Assembly (NCBI GenBank): GCA_023439425.1
Contig: JAEXNZ010000547.1
Coordinates: 1-5,000, forward strand
Reading direction: 5' to 3'
From: Pseudomonadota bacterium
GTDB taxonomy: Bacteria > Pseudomonadota > Gammaproteobacteria > Xanthomonadales > Xanthomonadaceae
DNA: 5,000 nt
Shown piece after piece: positions 1-5,000 of the stretch. The notes beneath the pieces are model-generated. The model was not told where the DNA came from, made no database searches, and worked only from the letters and a program-made list of their open reading frames with translations. The position numbers were made by a program, and so were the translations under genes. How positions within the stretch are numbered: the stretch's first letter is position 1; every line of letters begins with the position of its first letter.

Positions 1-383
1 AGGCAGTACTGCGCGAAGCGTTCGAGGGTTACCTGCCAGATTCGATCCTGTGGCGGCAGAAAGAGCAGTTCAGTGACGGGGTGGGGTACGGCTGGATCGA
101 CGGTCTGAAGGCACACGCCGAAGCCCAGGTCAGCGACCGGGTCATGGCCGCCGCCGACAAGCGCTTCGTGCACAACCCGCCGCAGACCAAAGAGGCGTAC
201 TACTACCGCCACCTGTTCGAGCAGTTCTTCCCGACCCAGGCCGCGGCGGAAACCGTCCCCGGCGGCAAGTCCATCGCCTGTTCGTCGCCGGCCGCGATTG
301 CCTGGGATGCCAGCTTTGCCGCCATGGCCGATCCCTCCGGCCGTGCCGTAGCAGGGGTGCACGAACAGGCGATCAGCGCGTAA
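1..383 (+). CDS. asnB: Asparagine synthetase B, C-terminal part (5' end outside window)
   Basis: AsnB makes asparagine from aspartate, ATP and glutamine in the cytoplasm. Only the last 126 codons are here. The frame is open from base 3 to the TAA at 381-383, so any start inside the window is not the real one; the family is about 550 residues long. The visible part is the C-terminal end of the synthetase domain. It carries stretches I recognise from E. coli AsnB: LREAFEGYLP, WRQKEQFSDGVGYGWID, KEAYYYRHLFEQFFP, then VPGGKSIACSSPAAIAWD and DPSGRAVAGVH close to the C terminus. The N-terminal glutaminase domain with its catalytic Cys lies upstream and cannot be checked. The next gene starts 45 bases downstream on the same strand with no clear hairpin between, so read-through into the antiporter is possible. 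The identification is secure. Confidence 0.96.
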   Translation, partial: AVLREAFEGYLPDSILWRQKEQFSDGVGYGWIDGLKAHAEAQVSDRVMAAADKRFVHNPPQTKEAYYYRHLFEQFFPTQAAAETVPGGKSIACSSPAAIAWDASFAAMADPSGRAVAGVHEQAISA

Positions 384-397
384 CAACCCCGCCGCGC

Positions 398-403
398 TAT
401 GAT
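398..403 (+). promoter_or_regulatory. Possible -10 box of the antiporter gene
   Basis: TATGAT matches the sigma-70 -10 consensus at five of six positions and lies 25 bases before the preferred ATG at 429, which would leave a 5' leader of about 20 bases. I see no good -35 hexamer 16-18 bases upstream, where the sequence is the GC-rich end of asnB. The ATG inside this box (399) opens a longer reading frame but has no Shine-Dalgarno sequence, which fits better with promoter than with coding DNA. This is weak evidence based on one hexamer. Confidence 0.35.
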
Positions 404-417
404 CCCCGCTCATGCAT

Positions 418-423
418 GGGGAA
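418..423 (+). promoter_or_regulatory. Ribosome binding site that fixes the antiporter start
   Basis: GGGGAA sits 5 bases before the ATG at 429. The in-frame ATG at 399 is preceded by pyrimidine- and GC-rich sequence with no purine run. This favours 429 over 399 as the start. Confidence 0.6.
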
Positions 424-428
424 CGTAC

Positions 429-1832
429 ATGGACGCACAAACCGGGGGCGAGTCACGGCCGATGAAATGGGGTTGGCACTACCTGGCCTGGGCCGGGATT
501 CCACTGGTCATCGGCCTGGCGCTGGCGCGCTATGCCGGTCCAGGCATGCCCTCCGTTGCCGCCAAGGCCGAAAAGGTCGTCGGCAGTGACTGGGCCCAGC
601 ACCTGGCTTCGCCGCTGGGCCTGTTCCTGCTGCAACTGCTGGTGCTGCTGGTGGTCGCCAAAGGGGCCGGCGCGCTGCTCAAGCGGCTCGGTCAGCCGGC
701 GGTGATCGGCGAAATGGCCGCCGGCCTGATGATGGGCCCGCTGGTGCTGGGCAGCCTGCTGCCCGGCCTGCACGGCGCGCTGTTCCCGGCCAGTTCGCTG
801 GGGCCGCTGGGCATGCTCAGCCAGCTCGGTGTGCTGATGTTCCTGCTGGTGGCCGGTGCCGAACTCGACCTGGGCGCGCTACGCGGCCGCCGTCGCTTTG
901 CGTTCACCGTCAGCCACGCCGGCATCGCGGTGCCGTTCGTGCTCGGCGTGCTGCTTGCCATCTGGCTGTATCCCGACCATGGTCCGCAGGGCGTGGGCTT
1001 TACCGCCTTTGCGCTGTTTGTCGGCATCTCCATGAGCATCACCGCGTTCCCGGTGCTGCTTCGCATCCTCGCGGACCGTGGCATCACCCACACCCCGTTG
1101 GGCCAGACCGCCATCGCCTGCGCTGCACTCGGCGACGCCACCGCGTGGTGCCTGCTGGCGCTGATCGTGGCGGCCGCACAGGCCACCGGGTGGCTCACCG
1201 CCAGCGTCAACCTGCTGTGTGTGGTGGCCTTCATCGCGCTGATGCTGGGCGCGGTGAAGCCGTGGTTCGCGCGGCAGAACATTCCGGCCGGACGCGAAGG
1301 TCGCTGGCTGCTCGGCGTGTTGTTGCTTGCCTTGGCCAGCGCCCTGGTTACGGAAGTGCTGGGCATCCATGCACTGTTCGGCGCGTTTGCGGCCGGTGTG
1401 GCGGTGTCGGCGAATGCGCAGCTGCGCACGCTGCTGATGGAGAAAGTGGAACCGTTCGCGGTGACCCTGCTGCTGCCGCTGTTCTTTGCAATGACCGGCC
1501 TGCGCATGCGCGCCGATGCGCTGCAGGCCAGTGACCTGCTGCTGTGCCTGGTGGTGATTGCGGTGGCGACCGTGGGCAAGCTGCTCGGCACCTTCAGTGC
1601 AGCGCGTAGCGCCGGACTGGAAACGCGCGAGGCGTGGCGGCTGGGCGCGCTGATGAACACCCGTGGCCTGATGGAGCTGATCGTGCTCAACCTGGGTTAC
1701 GAGCTCGGCCTGCTGGGCGATCGTCTGTTTGCCGTGCTGGTGATCATGGCGCTGGTGACCACCGCCATGACCGGGCCGTTGTTGAATCTGATCGAGCGTC
1801 GCAAGGTTCGCGGTCACGACCAACGGTCGTGA
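429..1832 (+). CDS. CPA2-type cation:proton antiporter (Na+/H+ exchanger domain, Kef/CHX-like)
   Basis: This is an inner-membrane monovalent cation/H+ antiporter of 467 residues when started at 429 (477 from the in-frame ATG at 399). It is strongly hydrophobic throughout, with about a dozen membrane segments. An extra N-terminal segment (about 19-36) and a loop (37-62) precede the usual fold. Landmarks are GQPAVIGEMAAGL (88-100), GVLMFLLVAGAELDL (134-148), ALGDATAW (233-240) with the buried acidic Asp236 expected to carry protons and cations, and MNTRGLMELIVLN starting at 409, with Arg412 in a motif typical of CHX/Kef-like members. The chain stops right after the last membrane segment, so there is no TrkA-N/RCK nucleotide-binding domain as in KefB or KefC. 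The ion (K+ or Na+) cannot be read from sequence. The last six residues, GHDQRS (462-467), and the TGA stop are encoded by a REP palindrome. It is convergent with the acylase gene. Confidence 0.9.
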   Translation: MDAQTGGESRPMKWGWHYLAWAGIPLVIGLALARYAGPGMPSVAAKAEKVVGSDWAQHLASPLGLFLLQLLVLLVVAKGAGALLKRLGQPAVIGEMAAGLMMGPLVLGSLLPGLHGALFPASSLGPLGMLSQLGVLMFLLVAGAELDLGALRGRRRFAFTVSHAGIAVPFVLGVLLAIWLYPDHGPQGVGFTAFALFVGISMSITAFPVLLRILADRGITHTPLGQTAIACAALGDATAWCLLALIVAAAQATGWLTASVNLLCVVAFIALMLGAVKPWFARQNIPAGREGRWLLGVLLLALASALVTEVLGIHALFGAFAAGVAVSANAQLRTLLMEKVEPFAVTLLLPLFFAMTGLRMRADALQASDLLLCLVVIAVATVGKLLGTFSAARSAGLETREAWRLGALMNTRGLMELIVLNLGYELGLLGDRLFAVLVIMALVTTAMTGPLLNLIERRKVRGHDQRS

Positions 1833-1838
1833 CCTACC
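1812..1838 (-). repeat. REP (SMAG-like) hairpin, unit 1, overlapping the antiporter 3' end
   Basis: Read on the minus strand, GTAG is followed by GTCACGACC, loop GTT and GGTCGTGAC, a perfect 9-bp stem. The GTAG head lies at 1834-1837 (CTAC on the plus strand) and shares its last G with the stem. GTAG plus a short palindrome is the known design of Stenotrophomonas SMAG elements, which are mobilised by REP-associated tyrosine transposases (RAYTs) encoded elsewhere. The unit overlaps the last six antiporter codons and its stop. Confidence 0.88.
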
Positions 1839-1856
1839 GGTCGGTGGCGGACATTT

Positions 1857-1883
1857 GGTAGATCACGACCGTTGGTCGTGACC
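1857..1883 (+). repeat. REP (SMAG-like) hairpin, unit 2
   Basis: GTAG at 1858-1861 is followed by the stem TCACGACC (1863-1870), loop GTT and GGTCGTGA (1874-1881). It is the inverted copy of unit 1, with the two GTAG heads facing each other across an 18-base spacer (1839-1856). It is non-coding and lies 18 bases from the acylase stop codon. Confidence 0.88.
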
Positions 1884-1901
1884 CCTGTCCGGCGACGCGA
1901 A

Positions 1902-4283
1902 TCATTGCGGCTTCAACGTCATCGTATGCACGGCCTTTCCCGGCAAAAACGGCGTCGGCTTGCCCTGCACCCAATCCGCATGCCCGGCACCCCAGAACGG
2001 TGACAGCGGATGCCCGCTCTGTCCGCCCGGCATGTGGATGATGCCGTCGGCTTCGTGGCCAGGTGACACCACCATCCGCTCCGAGGCACCAAACGCGGGC
2101 CCCTGCACACGGGGCATGTTGTTGTCGCCGGGCAGCGGGTCAGCCGGCATGCACAGCCAGCGCTTGGCGAAAGCGGGCAGGGCGGCGCTCACCGGATGGC
2201 AGATCGCCGCAGTGTTGAGTTCGCCGTACGTGCGCTTGTCCAGTTCCGGGCCGGTTTCGGCCAGCGAGCCTTCCAACCCGCGTGCGGCGTCGGCCAGCAG
2301 CGCGTCCCAGCTGGCATGTGGCGGCGGCAGCAGGTGCGCCGGACGCTCGCTTACCAGCGGCCACAGCACGCCTTCCAGCTGGGCAAGGCGGGGTTCCAGG
2401 TAGTCGTCGCCCAGCGTCTCCTTGGCCGGAGCCAACAGCCCTTCCGAGACCGCCTTCAGCACCCGGCCGCGGAAGCCACGGGTGATCCGGTAGCTCACCG
2501 AATCGACTGACGCATGGCCCTCCCATGTGCGCGTGGCGGCCTCCAACCGCTTCAGCGCCGGGTCGTCGCTGTGCGTCACCACCTGCCGCAGCAGCGTGTA
2601 CCAGCGTTGCAGGAACAGCGCACGGTCGTCGAGCTGGATCGCCAGCAGGTCCTGTTCGGTGAAGCGTTCCTTCGCCAACAGCGCGTCGCGGATCTGCTTG
2701 CCGCGCGCGCCCAGGTCATAGCCGGCATTGCCGGCCACGGCCAGTGCCTCGCCATCGAGCACGCGGCCATTGGCGGTCCACAGGCGGTGGGCGGGCGGAT
2801 CGATCAGCGCCGGGGACGCATCGCTGCGTATGGGCCACGGCGCGCAGTCGGCCGCGGCTGTCGTACCGAAGCCGGTGGGCGGGCAGGACGGTGCACGGTC
2901 CGGGCGAGCGCCGATCAGTCGCCACGCGATTCGGCCGGCGCTGTCCGCGATCACCAGGTTCTGGGTCGGAATGCCGGCGCGGTCGGCGACGGCCAGCGCC
3001 TGGTCCAGGTCACCCGCGCGCGCCATCTCGGCAAAGTCCAGGCGCACCGCGCCCGGCTGCTGCGCGGTCCAGCGCAGCGCCTGGCCACTGCCGTCCGGGC
3101 GTTCGTGCAGGATCGGTCCCCAGTCGGTTTCACGCACGCGGAACACCACGTCGGGCTGACCTGCCACGCGGATGCGCTCGTTGTGGATGCGGATTCCCGG
3201 CGCATGCGCCACCACGGGTTGGAAGTCGGCGTTGTCGATGTAGCTGTTGGTGAAGCCCCACGCCACGTGCCCGTTGCTGCCCACCACGATCGCCGGCAGG
3301 CCCGGCAGCGAGAAACCGCTGACGTCGACCTTGCCGCCGGGCGCGGCCGGGTCGGGGTAGCGCAGCCGCACCCGGAACCACAGGCTGGGCGCGCGCAGGC
3401 CCAGGTGCATGTCATCGGCAACAATGGCCCGGCCATCGGCAGTCAGTGCGCCAGCCACTGCGAAGTTGTTGCTGCCTTTCACGTCCGCGTCCTGCACCGC
3501 AGCCGTGGCCGCGGTACCGGATGCACCTGCGGCGGCTGATGACCGTGCACCGGTAGGTGACGACCGTTGGTCGTCACGCAGGTCAAGGGTTTCTTGTCCC
3601 GGCAACACCGCATTACCCCGCGCCTCCCCAAACAGCGGCGCATCCCACTCGCTGCCATCATGCGCCAGCAGCGCATACAGCGCTGGCGGCACCACCTCGC
3701 GGATCCGGGTCATGGCCAGCTCGGTCTGATTGCCCGGGTCTTGCAGGTCGGCATACATCGCCAGCGCGGTCAGCACCGAATCGGTGGCGCTCCAGCGCGC
3801 CGGTTCCTGGCGCACCAGCAGGTAGGGCCAGGGGCGTACGCGCAGGCTGCCGACGCCCGCATTGACACCGTCCACATAGGCCTGCAGCACCGCCGCCTGG
3901 CTGCCCATGGCCGTCTCCAGGTGGGCGTCGGTGCGTGCGCGCAGCCGGTGCACGCGCATGCGCTTGTCCGCGTCCCCCGCCGCCGGGCCGAACAGCTCGG
4001 CCAGCTCACCGGCGGCGGCCCGGCGCATCAGGTCCATCTCGAAGTAGCGTTCCTGCGCGTGCACCTGGCCCAGGGCGCGCATCGCGTCGGCCGGGGAGGC
4101 GGCATCGATGGTGACCACCCCCAGCGCATCGCGCTGAACGGTCACCGGGGCCTGCAGGCCGGCCAGCGTGTGTTCCCCGTCCAGCGGCGCCAGGCTGCCG
4201 CGCAGCAGCCACCAGACCAGGGCAATCCCGACAACCGCAACCAGCAGCACGAAACCCAGCACCCGCTTCAGCCAACGACGCAT
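1902..4283 (-). CDS. Penicillin acylase family Ntn hydrolase (COG2366 type), membrane-anchored or periplasmic
   Basis: This amide hydrolase of 793 residues belongs to the family of penicillin G acylase, cephalosporin acylase and AHL acylases such as PvdQ. The start at 4283 is chosen for its strong ribosome binding site; the frame is open back to an ATG at 4358. Residues 1-7 are basic and 8-27 hydrophobic with no clear signal peptidase site, suggesting a membrane anchor facing the periplasm. The alpha part carries RDALGVVTIDA (51-61) and GQVHAQERYFEMDLMRR (72-88). GSNNF (270-274) holds the expected autocatalytic nucleophile Ser271. Counting Ser271 as beta-1, His is at beta-23 (293), GSNGHVAWG at 335-343, and TANGR with the probable oxyanion Asn505 at beta-235. 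The C terminus has the family signature GQSGHPLSPFWG (from 754). Cys467/480 and Cys695/711 could form disulphides. The stretch before Ser271 is Ala/Ser/Gly-rich and contains a REP-encoded peptide (236-244). Substrate unknown. Confidence 0.93.
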   Translation of the reverse strand: MRRWLKRVLGFVLLVAVVGIALVWWLLRGSLAPLDGEHTLAGLQAPVTVQRDALGVVTIDAASPADAMRALGQVHAQERYFEMDLMRRAAAGELAELFGPAAGDADKRMRVHRLRARTDAHLETAMGSQAAVLQAYVDGVNAGVGSLRVRPWPYLLVRQEPARWSATDSVLTALAMYADLQDPGNQTELAMTRIREVVPPALYALLAHDGSEWDAPLFGEARGNAVLPGQETLDLRDDQRSSPTGARSSAAAGASGTAATAAVQDADVKGSNNFAVAGALTADGRAIVADDMHLGLRAPSLWFRVRLRYPDPAAPGGKVDVSGFSLPGLPAIVVGSNGHVAWGFTNSYIDNADFQPVVAHAPGIRIHNERIRVAGQPDVVFRVRETDWGPILHERPDGSGQALRWTAQQPGAVRLDFAEMARAGDLDQALAVADRAGIPTQNLVIADSAGRIAWRLIGARPDRAPSCPPTGFGTTAAADCAPWPIRSDASPALIDPPAHRLWTANGRVLDGEALAVAGNAGYDLGARGKQIRDALLAKERFTEQDLLAIQLDDRALFLQRWYTLLRQVVTHSDDPALKRLEAATRTWEGHASVDSVSYRITRGFRGRVLKAVSEGLLAPAKETLGDDYLEPRLAQLEGVLWPLVSERPAHLLPPPHASWDALLADAARGLEGSLAETGPELDKRTYGELNTAAICHPVSAALPAFAKRWLCMPADPLPGDNNMPRVQGPAFGASERMVVSPGHEADGIIHMPGGQSGHPLSPFWGAGHADWVQGKPTPFLPGKAVHTMTLKPQ
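3553..3577 (+). repeat. REP (SMAG-like) hairpin, unit 3, inside the acylase coding sequence
   Basis: GTAG (3553-3556) is followed by GTGACGACC, loop GTT and GGTCGTCAC (3557-3577), a perfect 9-bp stem with the same head, loop and GACC core as the intergenic units. It lies within the acylase gene, antisense to it, and does not break the frame. On the coding strand it gives residues 236-244, RDDQRSSPT, 27 residues before the nucleophile Ser271. It is a single unit, with no facing partner. Confidence 0.88.
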
Positions 4284-4290
4284 CCCGCGA

Positions 4291-4300
4291 CCTCCCCTCC
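4291..4300 (-). promoter_or_regulatory. Ribosome binding site that fixes the acylase start
   Basis: On the minus strand GGAGGGGAGG ends 7 bases before the ATG at 4283. This is a strong Shine-Dalgarno match. It makes 4283 much more likely than the upstream in-frame ATG at 4358, whose extra 25 residues (many His, Arg and Gln) would place a polar tail in front of the membrane anchor. Confidence 0.8.
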
Positions 4301-4312
4301 GGTGGAAGGCCG

Positions 4313-4340
4313 ATTGTAGGGCCTGTGGATGACGCGTGAA
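4313..4340 (-). promoter_or_regulatory. Candidate sigma-70 promoter of the acylase gene
   Basis: On the minus strand, TTCACG (4340-4335) as -35 and TACAAT (4318-4313) as -10 are 16 bases apart. The -10 matches the consensus at five of six positions and the -35 at four of six. Transcription would start near 4306, about 22 bases before the ATG. The rest of the 151-bp divergent region (4284-4434) shows no convincing promoter for the ferritin and no Fur-box-like inverted repeat that I can recognise. Confidence 0.5.
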
Positions 4341-4422
4341 TGCGGGGTGCGAGCGCAACTGCGACTGATTCCGATTAGATCACCGTCCCGAAAGATAGGG
4401 CACCATGCGCGCATCGATTCAC

Positions 4423-4428
4423 AAGGAG
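4423..4428 (+). promoter_or_regulatory. Ribosome binding site that fixes the ferritin start
   Basis: AAGGAG lies 6 bases before the ATG at 4435. The in-frame ATG at 4405 lacks such a site, and its ten extra residues lie upstream of the MKGH start typical of bacterioferritins. Confidence 0.85.
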
Positions 4429-4434
4429 CCCCCC

Positions 4435-4923
4435 ATGAAAGGTCACCCGGACGTCATCGCCTGCCTGAAGGAACTGCTGCGCGGCGAGCTTGCAGCACGC
4501 GACCAGTACTTCATCCATTCGCGCCGCTACGAGGACCAGGGCCTGTTCGCGCTGTACGAACGCCTGAACCATGAGATGGAAGAGGAAACCCAGCACGCCG
4601 ACGCGCTGCTGCGTCGCATCCTGTTCCTGGGCGGCAACCCGGACATGCGTCCGCATGCGTTCGAACCCGGCGAGACCGTGGAAGAGATGTTGCGCAAGGA
4701 CCTGGACACCGAGTACAGCGTGCGCAACAACCTCGCCGCCGGCATGAAGCTGTGCGAGCAGCATCAGGATTACGTGAGCCGCGACATGCTGCTGGTGCAG
4801 TTGAAGGACACCGAGGAAGACCACGCCTGGTGGCTGGAACAGCAGCTGAGCCTGATCAAGCGCATCGGCCTGGCCCTGTACCAGACCAGCAAGATCGAAG
4901 CCAAGGGCACCGCGGCGCATTGA
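4435..4923 (+). CDS. Bacterioferritin-family iron storage protein, FtnA-like (lacks the haem ligand)
   Basis: This 162-residue subunit should assemble into a 24-mer cytoplasmic shell that oxidises Fe(II) and stores it as a ferric mineral. The length is usual for the family. The ferroxidase ligands of E. coli Bfr are all present: Glu18, Glu51, His54, Glu93 (E. coli Glu94), Glu127 and His130. Tyr25, and His46 with Glu47 near the inner-surface iron site, are also kept. Position 52, the axial haem ligand Met in E. coli Bfr, is Thr (EEETQH, 49-54). From memory, the sequence is closest to the Pseudomonas aeruginosa protein once called BfrA and now FtnA, which shares LNHEMEEETQHADALLRRIL and is a non-haem ferritin. 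It is transcribed divergently from the acylase, with a REP pair 9 bases after its stop. Annotation pipelines will usually call it bacterioferritin (bfr); FtnA-type is my preferred reading. Confidence 0.95.
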   Translation: MKGHPDVIACLKELLRGELAARDQYFIHSRRYEDQGLFALYERLNHEMEEETQHADALLRRILFLGGNPDMRPHAFEPGETVEEMLRKDLDTEYSVRNNLAAGMKLCEQHQDYVSRDMLLVQLKDTEEDHAWWLEQQLSLIKRIGLALYQTSKIEAKGTAAH

Positions 4924-4932
4924 TCGTGCCCC

Positions 4933-4957
4933 GTGCCGACCAACGGTCGGCACCTAC
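4933..4957 (-). repeat. REP (SMAG-like) hairpin, unit 4, downstream of the ferritin gene
   Basis: Read on the minus strand, GTAG is followed by GTGCCGACC, loop GTT and GGTCGGCAC, a perfect 9-bp stem (4933-4941 with 4945-4953). The loop and GACC core match units 1-3 while the outer stem differs in a base-paired way. It begins 9 bases after the ferritin stop and could help end or stabilise that transcript. Confidence 0.87.
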
Positions 4958-4981
4958 CGGTGATGCATTGCTTCACCGTCG

Positions 4982-5000
4982 GTAGCGGCCCCCCCGGGGG
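4982..5000 (+). repeat. Probable REP unit 5, cut by the window edge
   Basis: GTAG at 4982-4985 faces the GTAG of unit 4, the same arrangement as the 1812-1883 pair. The inner flanks CTACCGGTGA (4954-4963) and TCACCG (4973-4978) plus GGTAG (4981-4985) are also complementary, with a two-base interruption. After GTAG comes a C-run then a G-run, which could form a stem of a different sequence from units 1-4; the far side lies outside the window, so the stem cannot be confirmed. Confidence 0.5.

Larger units (their letters stand above)
1812..1883. terminator. Head-to-head REP dimer between convergent genes, possible bidirectional terminator
   Basis: The arms 1812-1838 and 1857-1883 are complementary at 26 of 27 positions around an 18-base spacer. 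A transcript could therefore fold either as two small hairpins or as one long stem. The one mismatch (C1833 against A1862) would be a G-U wobble in RNA copied from the minus strand, so the acylase transcript could pair over the whole length. There is no U-run after the stem, so this is not a textbook intrinsic terminator. REP dimers between convergent genes are known to weaken read-through and protect 3' ends; that role here is inferred. Confidence 0.45.

Noticed and set aside
81..383. A small 100-codon gene starting with GTG at 81
   Set aside because: The same frame is open to the left edge and encodes further AsnB sequence, so this is an internal codon of asnB.
692..1823. Long minus-strand open frames opposite the antiporter gene
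   Set aside because: They are shadows of a GC-rich gene. The proteins are rich in Gln, His, Arg and Ser with no recognisable fold, while the plus-strand frame has clear antiporter motifs.
2514..3539. A 341-codon plus-strand open frame opposite the acylase gene
   Set aside because: The translation is low in structure and high in Arg, Gln, His and Val. It lies fully antisense to a well-supported enzyme gene, including its catalytic motifs.
4307..4324. Small inverted repeat AGGCC/GGCCT upstream of the acylase
   Set aside because: A 5-bp stem with an 8-base loop is expected by chance in DNA of this GC content, and it overlaps the candidate -10 box.
4284..4434. A Fur box or other iron-responsive operator before the ferritin gene
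   Set aside because: I looked for the GATAAT-type inverted repeat and found nothing convincing; AT-rich bits such as GATTAGATC are too short to call.
4375..4953. A minus-strand open frame opposite the ferritin gene
   Set aside because: It is antisense to a complete ferritin with all ferroxidase residues, and it would start inside a REP hairpin.
1812..4957. Repeated near-identical palindromes as a CRISPR-like array
   Set aside because: The units are in both orientations, irregularly spaced over kilobases, and headed by GTAG, which fits REP elements and not a CRISPR array.

Overview
The window is ordinary high-GC chromosomal DNA from a gammaproteobacterium of the Xanthomonadaceae, most likely Stenotrophomonas. 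The organism call rests on the protein types and on short palindromic repeats headed by GTAG, the layout of the REP (SMAG) elements known from Stenotrophomonas maltophilia. It is an inference from pattern recognition, not a database match.

Layout, left to right: the 3' end of asnB (asparagine synthetase B, + strand, cut by the window edge); a CPA2-type cation:proton antiporter (429-1832, +); a head-to-head pair of REP hairpins (1812-1883) between convergent genes; a long penicillin-acylase-family Ntn hydrolase (1902-4283, -); a 151-bp divergent promoter region; a bacterioferritin/FtnA-type ferritin (4435-4923, +); and a second REP pair running off the right edge (4933-5000).

The genes do not form an obvious pathway. 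The antiporter may be cotranscribed with asnB or have its own promoter. The acylase and ferritin are divergent single genes, each closed downstream by REP hairpins. I see no phage, CRISPR, toxin-antitoxin, defence or biosynthetic cluster.

The unusual signal is how the REP elements interact with coding sequence. One perfect REP hairpin (3553-3577) lies inside the acylase reading frame. It encodes about nine residues in the low-complexity stretch just before the autocatalytic Ser271, where the family has a spacer peptide that is removed during maturation. Another REP supplies the last six codons and the stop codon of the antiporter. Both are read antisense and in the same frame (both give DQRS). 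A compensated base-pair swap in the stem decides whether that frame is open (acylase) or ends in TGA (antiporter). A second point of note is that the ferritin has Thr52 where haem-binding bacterioferritins have the ligand Met52.
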